Positions 12,201-26,629 are shown, numbered from the stretch's first letter. The stretch is DNA of 64,000 bases from Loripinus fragilis (GCA_964019695.1 OZ026524.1:63185066-63249065); one strand, 5' to 3'. The notes: generated from the letters alone by a model not told the origin. Numbers and translations are program-made.

Positions 12201-15200
12201 ACATACACCAATGCTTAGTCACGGGCAAGTTTAAAGTCCAAAAGAGCACCCATTCACTAAATATAGGACACAGATACTGCGATTTACATTTTCAAAAAGG
12301 TACTATTTTCGTGGGCTACCAAACAGGATGTTTTGTTGTTTTGGGAAAATGATAGAAACACAAGCACAGCTTTACAAAAAACATACATAGCAAACATCAC
12401 ATACCATTCTATGGCGTCAAGAGAAAGAAATGACAGAAACACACAGACAGATAAAGACATCCACATAAAGCAAGAACCAAACAAGAAAAGCAACAACCTG
12501 TTGTTACTTTCTTCAAGAGGGGACGGGGAGTGGCTGCCAAACTATTGATGCACAGCTAGTTAGGGCCTGTGCTACCCCATATGTTCGGTAGGAGGATAAG
12601 AAGTTGCCGCTGAAAATGCAGTGTGATAATAACTATGGTCATAGTGAAGAGCCTTGGTGAACGCTACAGTATCTTTGATAAACTCTTTATATTCTAATGG
12701 AACACTAAGTGTGGAACTGTCTTGTTTGTACTTTAAATGGTTGCTGGTCAAAGTTTCTTTAAAATATGCATTTCATGCATTGTTTTCATCATTCCAAACA
12801 GTGCAGACCCTGGTGAAATATCGCATTATGTGCCATTTCGTCAAGGCCTTTACTGTTTGTTAAAGTACCTTTTATAGAAAGAATTTATGGTATACAACCA
12901 CATGAAATGTTCAAAAAGCAAAACATTTGCGATTTGCAAAGGATTCCTCTTTTGTGCATTCGATGCGAGTGTAACAATGATATAGAACTATCAATGGCAT
13001 TGCACAAAGTGTATTGTTTTAGATAAAATGTCAGCTCATCCTTGAAAGTATTGGTTAAGTGCATATAGGTTTCTCCCATACTGCTTAGTGAAGTCTTCCA
13101 TAGAAATTCATAAATGTAGCTTTGGCCTTGCTGCAATACACCAGTACTGACTGACTCAGTTTCACAAAGTTTTTCTGAATTCGCAACTGCTGGATTGTGC
13201 AATTTTAGTTGATTTTCTAGTTGAATAAAGTGTTTTGCACGATTCGATAGAAAAGGTTACCTAAGCTACTCATCTACCCCTAATTACCAGTACTGATTAC
13301 CAGTACTGACTGGCAGGTTTAACCCCTTAACTAGGTCCCAACCTTAAACCCCCACCCATAGCAATGGCCAAAAAAAAACTGGGAGCCCATATGGGGAAAT
13401 AAAAAAAAAGGAAAATAAAAGAAAAAAGAAAAAGGGAGCTAACTTTGCGAATCCTCCCTAGGAGGAATCCGCTTGTTGACGAGCCAGCATGAAAACATAG
13501 CTCGTGGTGCATAACACCTAGAGGAAACAAACTTAGAATGGTCAACTTCAGCAAGGTTATGTATAAAACATATATTAAACATGCATGGTTTTTGTTTATT
13601 GAGAAAATATCCATATAGTTTCCAGAGACGATTGTATTGTTTATTTGTAGATATATATTTTACACAGAATGAAACTTACACATTGTGATAATGCCACTTG
13701 GCTAATTGACCAAACAATACTGTTTTTGCTAAATGATGTTAATTTCTATATCATGAAAAGTAATGTCCCTTGAACACCAATCTGCGACTTAAAGTAATGT
13801 TAATCCTATAGATTAATGAGCCCAATAGTCGAGTGGTCTAAATGGTTTTCACTAGAACATCTATAGCATATTTACCTGTGGGTTCGAAACCTGCAAGCTC
13901 CTGATTTATAAAACAAATGTTTTTATTCTTATTTACTTAAGATTTTTTTGCATAATCTGATGGTTTTTGAACGTTTGGACAGATGATTAATCCATTAATA
14001 TCTTCAGTTACAATATCCTTATTGCATATTGACATCTTCACAAGAAAGCCTGATTTAGTTGTATGTCCATAACAAAGGCGCAGACCAGCATGCGCATCCG
14101 TGCAGACTGATCTGCGTGTTTGTTCTTTGCTAGTGATAGGTATAGTATCCAAACTTGTACATGAAATATTTCTTTAGTCTACTTACTAGGCTCTGAAGCT
14201 AGACAGGCTGGCGTAATCTTTATGTCGTTGTAAACCACAATGGCACGTTTTCTCGTGATGAGACCCATATCTACTTAGTATTTCTTAGACATAAATGAAT
14301 AACGACCATTATGTTTGGTGCTTACTTTCATCTACCACCATACTTTTCACATGTGATCAATGAAGGTTCGAACGAGACTCTGCAGAAGTGCACTCTCATT
14401 CAGAAAGCTGCGTATCGCCCATGAGCTATGTGCTTTCTCATGCAAACGATCAAGTACACCTGAGAATTCATGTCACAGCCTTTACAAAAGTATCGATTAA
14501 CTAAATAACATTTAAACGAGGATACGAAAACTTTCAAGTGAGGCTATAACTCTAGTGTTTGTTGTATTATAACCTATGCACTTTCTCGCCCATGAGCTTT
14601 TATTTTTGTGATTTTAGCTGTAATCGCATGTGTCGCCCTTGAGCTTTGAACTCTCTTGTGTTAATTGTTCTAATTGCATTTATCGACCATGGGCTCTGAT
14701 TTCTTGTGAAAATTTAGTTCTTATCATATGTGTCGCCCATGAGCTACAAACTTTCTCGCGCTGATTTAGCTCTAATCGCATGTGTTGCCCATGAGCTATG
14801 AACTTTCTGGGTGATTTAAGTCACTGCATGTGTCGCCCATGAGCTTTGACCTTTCTTGTACAATAGTAGTTCTACTCGCATGTGTCGCCCATGGGCTATG
14901 GACCTCTCACAAGAATTAAGGTCTACACGCTTGTGTCGCTCATGAACTATGAACCTTTGTGCGATATTAGTTCATAATCACATGCGTCGCCCATGAGCTA
15001 TGAACTTTCTTGGGATACTTTAATTCTTAGTTCTAGTCACATGGGTTGCCCACGAGCTAATAATTTTCTACATGTGATTTTAGTTCAAATCTCATGTGTC
15101 GCTCATGAGCTTTGACATTTCTTTTGAGATTTTAGTTCTAGTCGCATGTGTCGCCCTGGGGCTAATCTTCTCTTGAGAATTTAGTTCTAATCACACGTGT

Positions 15201-17082
15201 TGCCTTGCCAGGGGGCATGAAATTTGCCGTGAATTTAGTTCTAATCGCGCATGTATTGCTCATAAGCTATGAACTTTTGTGTTATTTTAGTTATATCCCA
15301 CGTATCACCCACGAGTTATGGACTTTCTCGTGAGATTTTAGTTCTGATCGCATGTGTTGCCCATGCGCTATCTATGAACTTTGTTGTGAGATTTTAGTTC
15401 AAATTGCATGTGTCGCCCACAGGCATTGAGCTTTCTCACGAGATTTCTTTTTCAAATCACACGCTGAGTCCATGAGCAATGAACTTTCTTTTTGAGCTTT
15501 TAGTTCATAGTTCTAGTCGCACTTGTAGCCCATGAGCTAAGAACTTTCATTTAAGGTTTTTGTTCTTTTTACATGCTGATGTGTATTCAATAAACTATGG
15601 GTTTTCTAGTGAGAGTTTAGTTTTAATTGCATGGGTCGTCTTTGAGATTTGAGTTTTTCTTGTGAGATTTTAGTTCTAGTCGCATGCTCATGGGTATGAA
15701 GTCGTTAGGTTGTAGTTCTACATAAAATTGCAAGTGTAAATCGTGCGCTATCAGCTTTTTGCGTGAGATTTTAGTTTAAACGAATGTGTTGCCCATGAGC
15801 TCTAAGATTTTTCTGATAAAATTTTAGCTTTGAACGCATGTGCAGCATATATGCAAGGGTTTTCTTGCGAGAACTTAGTTCTGGTTGCATGCGTAGTCTT
15901 TGAGCTATGAGATTTTGCATAAGATTTTAGTTGTATCGCATGTTTCGCCAACGAGTTATAAGCTCTTTTGTGAGATTTAAGTTATAATTGCATGTGTCAA
16001 TCATGAGCTATGAGCTTAATCGTGAGAATTTAGGTGATATCACACGTGCCTCTCATGAGCTTTTGCACAGACTTACCAGGCATAAATGTAATATTGTTGG
16101 GCAAGCTCACGAGATTTTAGCACATATCATATAGCCCAGCAATGAAGGCTCAGGCGAGCCTGCGCAAATGCGCATTCTCGCCATAGTCTTAACAGTTCGC
16201 ATACACAAAGTATGAATGTAGAGAAACACTCAGATCAACCTATATTCCCACTAGATACGCAGCATGGACGTTTACAGGCGGCTTTTGAGTATATGCGATA
16301 AGCATCAAAATCTCATTTCTAGCCCAAGATACCACAGAGTGGGTGATCTTGCATCATCAGACGTTCGTACAGTTACGGAATTCAACTTGAGTCAGACCAG
16401 CGTCCGTCGTTGTCATGGTAGTTGACAAAATAGTCCACACAAAGATTATTTTGCCTTCATCAGCATAACAAACATACACCAATGCTTAGTCACGGGCAAG
16501 TTTAAAGTCCAAAAGAGCACCCATTCACTAAATATAGGACACAGATACTGCGATTTACATTTTCAAAAAGGTACTATTTTCGTGGGCTACCAAACAGGAT
16601 GTTTTGTTGTTTTGGGAAAATGATAGAAACACAAGCACAGCTTTACAAAAAACATACATAGCAAACATCACATACCATTCTATGGCGTCAAGAGAAAGAA
16701 ATGACAGAAACACACAGACAGATAAAGACATCCACATAAAGCAAGAACCAAACAAGAAAAGCAACAACCTGTTGTTACTTTCTTCAAGAGGGGACGGGGA
16801 GTGGCTGCCAAACTATTGATGCACAGCTAGTTAGGGCCTGTGCTACCCCATATGTTCGGTAGGAGGATAAGAAGTTGCCGCTGAAAATGCAGTGTGATAA
16901 TAACTATGGTCATAGTGAAGAGCCTTGGTGAACGCTACAGTATCTTTGATAAACTCTTTATATTCTAATGGAACACTAAGTGTGGAACTGTCTTGTTTGT
17001 ACTTTAAATGGTTGCTGGTCAAAGTTTCTTTAAAATATGCATTTCATGCATTGTTTTCATCATTCCAAACAGTGCAGACCCT

Positions 17083-20000
17083 GGTGAAATATCGCATTAT
17101 GTGCCATTTCGTCAAGGCCTTTACTGTTTGTTAAAGTACCTTTTATAGAAAGAATTTATGGTATACAACCACATGAAATGTTCAAAAAGCAAAACATTTG
17201 CGATTTGCAAAGGATTCCTCTTTTGTGCATTCGATGCGAGTGTAACAATGATATAGAACTATCAATGGCATTGCACAAAGTGTATTGTTTTAGATAAAAT
17301 GTCAGCTCATCCTTGAAAGTATTGGTTAAGTGCATATAGGTTTCTCCCATACTGCTTAGTGAAGTCTTCCATAGAAATTCATAAATGTAGCTTTGGCCTT
17401 GCTGCAATACACCAGTACTGACTGACTCAGTTTCACAAAGCTTTTCTGAATTCGCAACTGCTGGATTGTGCAATTTTAGTTGATTTTCTAGTTGAATAAA
17501 GTGTTTGCACGATTCCATAGAAAAGGTTACCTAAGCTACTCATCTACCCCTAATTACCAGTACTGATTACCAGTACTGACTGGCAGGTTTAACCCCTTAA
17601 CTAGGTCCCAACCTTAAACCCCCACCCATAGCAATGGCCAAAAAAAACCTGGGAGCCCATATGGGGAAATAAAAAAAAAAAGGAAAATAAAAGAAAAAAG
17701 AAAAAGGGAGCTAACTTTGCGAATCCTCCCTAGGAGGAATCCGCTGGTTGACGAGCCAGCATGAAAACATAGCTCGTGGTGCATAACACCTAGAGGAAAC
17801 AAACTTAGAATGGTCAACTTCAGCAAGGTTATGTATAAAACATATATTAAACATGCATGGTTTTTGTTTATTGAGAAAATATCCATATAGTTTCCAGAGA
17901 CGATTGCATTGTTTATTTGTAGATATATATTTTACACAGAATGAAACTTACACATTGTGATAATGCCACTTGGCTAATTGACCAAACAATACTGTTTTTG
18001 CTAAATGATGTTAATTTCTATATCATGAAAAGTAATGTCCCTTGAACACCAATCTGCGACTTAAAGTAATGTTAATCCTATAGATTAATGAGCCCAATAG
18101 TCGAGTGGTCTAAATGGTTTTCACCAGAACATCTATAGCATATTTACCTGTGGGTTCGAAACCTGCAAGCACCTGATTTATAAAACAAATGTTTTTATTC
18201 TTATTTACTTAAGATTTTTTTTGCATAATCTGATGATTTTTGAACGTTTGGACAGATGATTAATCCATTAATATCTTCAGTTACAATATCCTTATTGCAT
18301 ATTGACATCTTCACAAGAAAGCCTGATTTAGTTGTATGTCCATAACAAAGGCGCAGACCAGCATGCGCATCCGTGCAGACTGATCTGCGTGTTTGTTCTT
18401 TGCTAGTGATAGGTATAGTATCCAAACTTGTTCATGAAATACATGTATTTCTTTAGTCTACTTACTAGGCTCTGAAGCTAGACAGGCTGGCGTAAGCTTT
18501 ATGTCGTTGTAAACCACAATGGCACGTTTTCTCGTGATGAGACCCATATCTACTTAGTATTTCTTAGACATAAATGAATAACGACCATTATGTTTGGTGC
18601 TTACTTTCATCTACCACCATACTTTTCACATGTGATCAATGAAGGTTCGAACGAGGCTCTGCAGAAGTGCACTCTCATTCAGAAAGCTGCGTATCGCCAT
18701 GAGCTATGTGCTTTCTCATGCAAACGATCAAGTACACCTGAGAATTCATGTCAGAGCCTTTACAAAAGTATCGATTAACTAAATAACATTTAAACGAGGA
18801 TACGAAAACTTTCAAGTGAGGCTATAACTCTAGTGTTTGTTGTATTATAACCTATGCACTTTCTCGCCCATGAGCTTTTATTTTTGTGATTTTAGCTGTA
18901 ATCGCATGTGTCGCCCTTGAGCTTTGAACTCTCTTGTGTTAATTGTTCCAATTGCATTTATCGACCATGGGCTCTGATTTCTTGTGAAAATTTAGTTCTT
19001 ATCATATGTGTCGCCCATGAGCTACAAACTTTCTCGCGCTGATTTAGCTCTAATCCCATGTGTTGCCCATGAGCTATGAACTTTCTGGGTGATTTAAGTC
19101 ACTGCATGTGTCGCCCATGAGCTTTGACCTTTCTTGTACAATAGTAGTTCTACTCGCATGTGTCGCCCATGGGCTATGGACCTCTCACAAGAATTAAGGT
19201 CTACACGCTTGTGTCGCTCATGAACTACGAACCTTTGTGCGATATTAGTTCATAATCACATGCGTCGCCCATGAGCTATGAACTTTCTTGGGATACTTTA
19301 ATTCTTAGTTCTAGTCACATGGGTTGCCCACGAGCTAATAATTTCCTCATGTGATTTTAGTTCTAATCTCATGTGTCGCCCATGGGCTTTGAAATTTCTT
19401 TTGAGATTTTAGTTCTAGTCGCATGTGTCGCCCTGGGGCTAATCTTCTCTTGAGAATTTAGTTCTAATCACACGTGTTGCCTTGCCAGGGGGCATGAAAT
19501 TTGCCGTGAATTTAGTTCTAATCGCGCATGTATTGCTCATAAGCTATGAACTTTTGTGTTATTTTAGTTATATCCCACGTATCACCCACGAGTTATGGAC
19601 TTTCTCGTGAGATTTTAGTTCTGATCGCATGTGTTGCCCATGCGTTATCTATGAACTTTGTTGTGAGATTTTAGTTCAAATTGCATGTGTCGCCCACAGG
19701 CATTGAGCTTTCTCACGAGATTTCTTTTTCAAATCACACGCTGAGTCCATGAGCAATGAACTTTCTTTTTGAGCTTTTAGGTCATAGTTCTAGTCGCACT
19801 TGTAGCCCATGAGCTAAGAACTTTCATTTGAGGTTTTTGTTCTTTTTACATGCTGATGTGTATTCAATAAACTATGGGTTTTCTAGTGAGAGTTTAGTTT
19901 TTATTGCATGGGTCGTCTTTGAGATTTGAGTTTTTCTTGTGAGATTTTAGTTCTAGTCGCATGCTCATGGGTATGAAGTCGTTAGGTTGTAGTTCTACAT

Positions 20001-21358
20001 GAAATTGCAAGTGTAAATCGTGCGCTATCAGCTTTTTGCGTGAGATTTTAGTTTAAACGAATGTGTTGTCCATGAGCTCTAAGATTTTTCTGATAAAATT
20101 TTAGCTTTGAACGCATGTGCAGCATATGTGCAAGGGTTTTCTTGCGAGAACTTAGTTCTGGTTGCATGCGTAGTCTTTGAGCTATGAGATTTTGCATAAG
20201 ATTTTAGTTGTATCGCATGTTTCGCCAACGAGTTATAAGCTCTTTTGTGAGATTTAAGTTATAATTGCATGTGTCAATCATGAGCTATGAGCTTAATCGT
20301 GAGAATTTAGGTGATATCACACGTGCCTCTCATGAGCTTTTGCACAGACTTACCAGGCATAAATGTAATATTGTTGGGCAAGCTCACGAGATTTTAGCAC
20401 ATATCATATAGCCCAGCAATGAAGGCTCAGGCGAGCCTGCGCAAATGCGCATTCTCGCCATAGTCTTCACAGTTCGCATACACAAAGTATGGATGTAGAG
20501 AAACACTCAGATCAACCTATATTCCCACTAGATACGCAGCATGGACGTTTACAGGCGGCTTTTGAGTATATGCGATAAGCATCAAAATCTCATTTCTAGC
20601 CCAAGATACCACAGAGTGGGTGATCTTGCATCATCAGGCGTTCGTACAGTTACGGAATTCAACTTGAGTCAGACCAGCGTCCGTCGTTGTCATGGTAGTT
20701 GACAAAATAGTCCACACAAAGATTATTTTGCTTTCATCAGCATAACAAACATACACCAATGCTTAGTCACGGGCAAGTTTAAAGTCCAAAAGAGCACCCA
20801 TTCACTAAATATAGGACACAGATACTGCGATTTACATTTTCAAAAAGGTACTATTTTCGTGGGCTACCAAACAGGATGTTTTGTTGTTTTGGGAAAATGA
20901 TAGAAACACAAGCACAGCTTTACAAAAAACATACATAGCAAACATCACATACCATTCTATGGCGTCAAGAGAAAGAAATGACAGAAACACACAGACAGAT
21001 AAAGACATCCACATAAAGCAAGAACCAAACAAGAAAAGCAACAACCTGTTGTTACTTCTTCAAGAGGGGACGGGGAGTGGCTGCCAAACTATTGATGCAC
21101 AGCTAGTTAGGGCCTGTGCTACCCCATATGTTCGGTAGGAGGATAAGAAGTTGCTGCTGAAAATGCAGTGTGATAATAACTATGGTCATAGTGAAGAGCC
21201 TTGGTGAACGCTACAGTATCTTTGATAAGCTCTTTATATTCTAATGGAACACTAAGTGGGGAACTGTCTTGTTTGTACTTTAAGTGGTTGCTGGTCAAAG
21301 TTTCTTTAAAATATGCATTTCATGCATTGTTTTCATCATTCCAAACAGCGCAGACCCT
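17083..21358. repeat. Diverged terminal unit of the macrosatellite
   Basis: This last unit is 4276 bp against 4271 bp for the others. It differs throughout: CTTTTCTG for TTTTTCTG near 17440, a few-base gain near 18440 (ACATGTATTT), a shortened ATCGCCATG near 18695, CCCATGGGC in place of CTCATGAGC near 19380, and GCGCAGACC for GTGCAGACC at 21349. It ends abruptly at 21358, after which the sequence continues ATGCTGACATC instead of GGTGAAATATC. Confidence 0.9.
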
Positions 21359-21875
21359 ATGCTGACATCTGGTCACAAACGCCAGTACTCATACTGTTAG
21401 TACTGACATTGGCCTGTAGTATGTGATTGTGGCATTTCCTGGTCAAACTCATTTGTTGAGCAGACACGTCAATCGCTAATGACAGCTACTGGTACTCAGG
21501 GTGTTAATACCCGCCACTTGTGACAGGTACTGAGATTCAGCTGTGAAAACATCTAGTGACAGATACTGAGCTCTGAGTAGATCTTAAGTGACAACTACAG
21601 TATACTGTAACTCAGGATGATATAAGTACTATCCTCTTGTGACAGGAACTGTGACTCAGGGTACAAATATGTAGAATACTGACCTCTTATGAAAGACACT
21701 TGCACTACTAGATTTGTACCCACAATACCTGCCACCTGATGTCACTACTACTGCTCAGAGCCCTAGTAATTGCCACCTGTGGGCAGTACTACAACATGGG
21801 TCCCCTAAACTACCACTGGAGGTCGTTAGTACTGACCAGTGCCCAAGTCCTTATCTTCATGAAATATGTAAATAA
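21359..21875. repeat. Degenerate minisatellite flanking the macrosatellite
   Basis: Loose repeats of a GACAGGTACTGAG / CCAGTACTGAC theme with CCACTTGTGACAG at roughly 60-bp spacing. The same CAGTACTGAC words occur inside each 4.27-kb unit (about 328-345 and 474-502), so this flank may be a decayed relative of part of the unit. No gene seen. Confidence 0.5.
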
Positions 21876-22088
21876 GAGTTTCAAGCATCTGTCCGTCCAT
21901 CCGACCAACATTATCTAACCACTGGCATGTGTAACAGCCATTTTTGATTGACGAGGTTTGCTGATCATCATATCGGTGGGTTGTGGTCAGTTAGTGAAAA
22001 TGCTCATAACTCCTGAACTGCATTGTATATTTGATTACTTATACATTTTTTTGAAATTGGCAGGGAAAATGACAAAGAAAAGAAAATA

Positions 22089-23142
22089 CAGTGAGCCACT
22101 TTAGTTACGCACCACCTTTTCAGGGTCCACATTTTTTTTGACAAAAATGCAAGAATCAAACATTCTCTATGATCATTTACGTATTTACATTTTATCTGTC
22201 TGGTGACATAGAAAAAATATCATAATTACTCATGTGAATCATTCTGCAGCGTCAAAAGCAATTTTGACAAAAATGCTCGTGCAACCAAAATGTCTATATT
22301 TTTTATTTGCGTTTTGCGCTAGGAATTATCCATGGTGATCGTTGTGACAGAAAAACACCCAAAACAATTGTTTTATTCAAGTAAAATCCCTCTTTTTGGT
22401 CGTTATAGTTAGACACACCGTTACTTTTTGAAGAAATGCTCGATTTGACGTCATTTTAACGTCAGTTACAATTATCAAACAGGTTTTCCTTCGCAAATTG
22501 TTTTGTTGTGAGTCACTCGTTGACATAGAAGTATTAAAACACTAAAACATCTTATCATTGACACGTCGTATAGCCTTGGTAGTAGTGACGTCATCATTAA
22601 CGTCAACACCTTGACGCCAATAAATCCATTTATTTTTTTACGAAAATAAACGGCGGATACATGGTTGTTTAAAATGAAATTATAAAAGAGGTGTTTTGAT
22701 AACTAGTTTTCTCAGAATCATACGAAATTTTAACTAACTTTAAAAATAGTAATAAAATCAACTTTTTTAAAACCTTGGTCAGCTGGGAACCAAAATAGTA
22801 AAACGTTAAAAAATACTGATAAAGTTAGCAAACACATCCCAGTCTTAGATATTGCTAAGAATAAATTGGCTTTTATCTCTGGCATTGCAGAAGTCCGACC
22901 CTGAAAAAAGTGCAATGTGATCTGAGTTTCATTCAAATAATGCAATGTGAAAAGGTGTTTTGAGGGTAGTGCCCTTCAAGATCCATTTTCTTACTTGTTA
23001 TTCATCTGATCACGACAGAATTTCTATGGCTAATGCAAATATAGATGCGCTTTACGCTGGTAGTCTCAGAATAAAAATAGCATATGTCTTTCCCGAGTAA
23101 TTTTACATTTTATAAGTGGTGCATAACTAAAGTGGCTCACTG
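22089..23142. mobile_element. Non-autonomous TA-flanked TIR DNA transposon, ~1.05 kb
   Basis: Ends are CAGTGAGCCACTTTAGTTA at 22089 and its inverted copy at 23142 (TAACTAAAGTGGCTCACTG), extended by GCACCAC-like bases for ~27 bp of TIR with about one mismatch. A TA dinucleotide flanks each side (22087-22088 and 23143-23144), as in Tc1/mariner/pogo elements. The interior has no transposase; the longest open frames are about 70 codons. Confidence 0.8.
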
Positions 23143-23160
23143 TATATAAAGAAAAAATTA

Positions 23161-23235
23161 TTGGTTATGCAAGGATTTGAACCTATGTGCGCCGGGCTGT
23201 TAGATTACAAGAAAGCCTCCTAGACCACCACATAT
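23161..23235 (-). other. tRNA-like relic (Thr-like), reverse strand
   Basis: On the reverse strand TGGTCTAGGAG fits the A box and GGTTCAAATCC (complement of 23173-23183) the B box with one change from consensus. An anticodon-loop-like CTTGTAA lies between. Stems are degenerate, so a pseudogene or SINE head is more likely than an active tRNA. Confidence 0.4.
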
Positions 23236-23279
23236 GAAATACACACTAGAGCATTTTTACCTATATACCCTTTATCTGT

Positions 23280-23560
23280 AGTCCTCAGATTAAAATGGCA
23301 CAACCCTTCAGTCTGCACTATGTTGCCTGAACCTTGGTTAACACGTCATATTAAAATAGCATGGCCCTTGGGTCTGCACTATATTGCACGACCCTTGGTT
23401 CTGCACTATTGTTACTATGTGAGTCTAACAGGGCTCTTGGTCTGCACTATAAGCTTGCATGACCCTTATGATATAAACCTTAGAGCAATTTACCTATATA
23501 CCCTTTACCTGTACTCGTCAGATTAAAATTGCACGACCATTGGTTTGCTGATCAGATAAA
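23280..23560. repeat. Degenerate direct repeats (TGCACGACCCTTGGTCTGCACTAT theme)
   Basis: Several imperfect copies of a CAGATTAAAATGGCACGACC / CTTGGTCTGCACTAT theme. The phrase CCTATATACCCTTTA recurs at about 23259 and 23493. No coding content seen. Confidence 0.5.
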
Positions 23561-23846
23561 AACTGCAGTGGAAGTCCAAATTAACTGTAAAATGCAATTT
23601 CAGATATAAACAAGTAAACTGACTTTAATCATATATACTTGTTTGAAGGCTTTAGATATCAATGAAAGAGAAGTGATTCTCTTATTGCGTGTTCTAAAGC
23701 TGAAGGAACTAGTTGTGAGCATAAATAGCAAGAGCGTTTGACACAATGGAATAGAATGGCACTAAATAATATTATTTTTCCATAGCATTCATTTAATATA
23801 AATAATTTGTATTGTTTTCTGTCAAATTCAACATATTTGCAATAAA

Positions 23847-23960
<114 letters not shown>

Positions 23961-24009
23961 AATGACTACTTGGAAGAAAACAAAACTTATCTTTATTGTA
24001 AAAGTTCAT

Positions 24010-25986
24010 TCCAGATAAGGGCTTGTTTAGAATTACATACTATGCCTCTTGTCGATAAATGTTCAGTGTATTGATAAGACTTTAAACACTGTGCTCGTTT
24101 GGATGCAGAAAATCACTTAGTTATTAAGGTTTTCTTTCAATTTAAACAAAATAATTGTATTACTTTGAATTAATAGTTTCAAATAGTTCATATCCCATGA
24201 TAATTTTAAAAATCACCCTAAACAACAATAGTATTTGTAAGTAAGCTGCATGACATTCTTTGGTGACATCAATTTATGCATTTGTAAAACACAATAGGAA
24301 CTAACAGCTGAAGAAAATATATTTCTTAAAACAAGTCATAATCACTCATAAAGACAGGAACAGTTAATGTATTGGCATAACCGTCGTATTCATCCACTGG
24401 GTTCGGATGATGAAGTTTAAGCCTTGGACTTTGGTCAAACCCAAGAGAGGGTAGGGTATCTTATCCTTTCACAAATCCTAATAAAGTCTGCAATCCATCT
24501 GATTCATCTGAAAGAAGAAAAAAGGCAATTAGACTCAAATAGGGAAAATTGATATACGAGGGATGTTCTAAAAGTTAAGGTCCTGGCGTGATATCTCTGT
24601 TACCAGCAATGCAGCATGGCTGAAAATTGCACCAAATAATAATATATTCTTTATATATCACAGCTAGACAAGTATTATGTAACTTGAAGGAGCGACCGGA
24701 AATCTACCCCAAAACAGGCATACCTTCAATGCACTGACCTTTCAAGCAGACTGTGCATATTAGAGACCTCATAATTCAGACAATAGCAGTCTCAGCAATT
24801 CGTTTTCATGGCTGCTCAATATTCATTCATAAGCCAACATGTCCTGTACATATGGCGAACTTTCTATATGATCTGGGTTTCCTAAGTCCTTTAATGTATG
24901 GCTATGCAATTGTCAGCCATAATCAAATTTTGACCACTTGAGGTCTGAACAGCCAATACTGCCATAACAACAGCTCTATTAAAGGTAGAAGAAAACATTG
25001 AGGCAAACTCAGATAAACTTTCTTTTGTCTGAAGCAATTATGAATAGTCAGTATTTCCGGAGACTGATAGTAACCCACATAAGAATATTCAAACGAGACC
25101 ACAAATTAGGTCAATATTCAGAGGTACAAAATTTGCATGTGTATATCTAAAAATAAAACCCAATCGATTGTCAAAAGGTGCAATACATCGTAAAATGATG
25201 CAATATGGGATTTCATTGAGCACAAAGCATCCATCCGAAACCAATAACAATTTTAAAAATTCTTATTTAAAATCAATCATATTTTGGTATAAAATGAAAC
25301 TTTTTACAATAAGATATTTTGTAATCAAAATAATATTGGTCTTAAATATTTTGCCGATATTAGGATTGGCATGTTTTAGTCCAACTTGAAAGAGAAAATA
25401 TAAAATTCTCAGAAATAAAAATTCCGCAAATGTTAAAAATGACGCGGTTGTCAATTTCAATAACGTCATAAGAATTGCGGATTGTGCTATAAAAATTGAT
25501 TTGACACGACCTATCGCCATTCTAACATTTGAATTGACATTATAAGTAACAAAAAGGAAAACTACCATGCAGGTTTATTTTGTTGTTTTAAAGATGCCGG
25601 GCTTGAAATATTCAGATTCAAATATTATTATAATTCTATAACATGAAAACGAGTGGGCAATATATAATATGCTTTAATTATAAGACGAAACAGTACAGTG
25701 AGAAAATATTAGCATCATTATAAAGGTAAAAGGACAGTTCTTTTGAATGGTGCATAGTATGCCTCTCAAAAATGTCTCTGGACAAAGCTTCAAGGTAAAG
25801 ATCGGAACATTTGGAACGTCCCTCTTAAAATATAATGTCATGAATACTCGTATTAGGTTCTGGCAGATAGCAGAAATCAATTAAAACTCATGCAAGGGGA
25901 CTTAAATTGTGAGTCGACGCCTTATCTACTAATAATCACAAGCAGATACTATGAAAACGAGTATGTCATGTACAAAGAGCTACGTA
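24010..25986. other. No recognisable gene; possible mariner-type end near 24560
   Basis: AT-rich, with no open frame showing a domain. TACGAGGGATGTTCTAAAAG at about 24555-24574 resembles a mariner-type terminal repeat, but I could not find a partner end. Confidence 0.35.
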
Positions 25987-26629
25987 CATTAAGGGGCTAT
26001 TTTAGCCCCCCTATGAGGCTAAAAATGAAAATTGTTTTTCACCAATTTCTTTCCATTAGCCTAAGTGTAAAAGTCTTGTTCTCATTCGACTTTTACCGTT
26101 AAGGACTATAGTAACAAGAGGGACTATGGGCCCTAGACCGCTCACCTGAACCCTTGTCAGGAGAAGATGATGTTTACCACAAAATATAAATCCCATTCTC
26201 CAACACTTAAGTCCATCTTGGATATCACTCAGATCATAACCAAAGCCTATCAAGTTCAATCAAATTATACTTATTTGCACAGTTTCAATGTCTGGCATTT
26301 TTACCCAACCCAAAAGGCCAGGGGTTTGCATAATGTCAAACATTTTAATGCCGTAATGTGATTTTCACCATTACCTTCTTCAGAAAAAAATGATTTTACA
26401 TTTTATCCCCATACAGGAGTCAATGGTGTGTAAAAGGGCAGAATATTTGCATGCATGGTGTCATATGTTTATTCTAATTGATTTGATTATGCAACATGAC
26501 TACTTTCAGAATAGAAATCAAATCAACCTTTTGATTGTAAGTGTACGCTGCTTTAATTTGATATGCACCATGACCATATTCTGAAAAAAACTAATTTCAT
26601 TTTTATATGGGGGATTTTTGGCCCCGGGG

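Larger units (their letters stand above)
1..21358. repeat. Macrosatellite array, 4271-bp unit, five copies seen
   Basis: The sequence repeats with an exact 4271-bp period. Taking the right edge (CAGACCCT at 21351-21358) as phase, units are 1-4269 (left part cut by the window), 4270-8540, 8541-12811, 12812-17082 and 17083-21358. The first four differ by only a few substitutions: for example G at 923 and 5194 but A at 9465 and 13736, and a private T in the third unit near 11435. The fifth carries many substitutions and small indels. All six frames lack a long open frame (longest about 105-120 codons, no recognisable domain), so I regard the unit as non-coding. The array extends left out of the window. 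Head-to-tail arrays with homogenised interior and diverged edge copies are what unequal exchange is expected to produce. Confidence 0.95.

Noticed and set aside
23161..23235. Functional tRNA-Thr gene
   Set aside because: Promoter boxes are present but the stems do not pair well; kept only as a tRNA-like relic.
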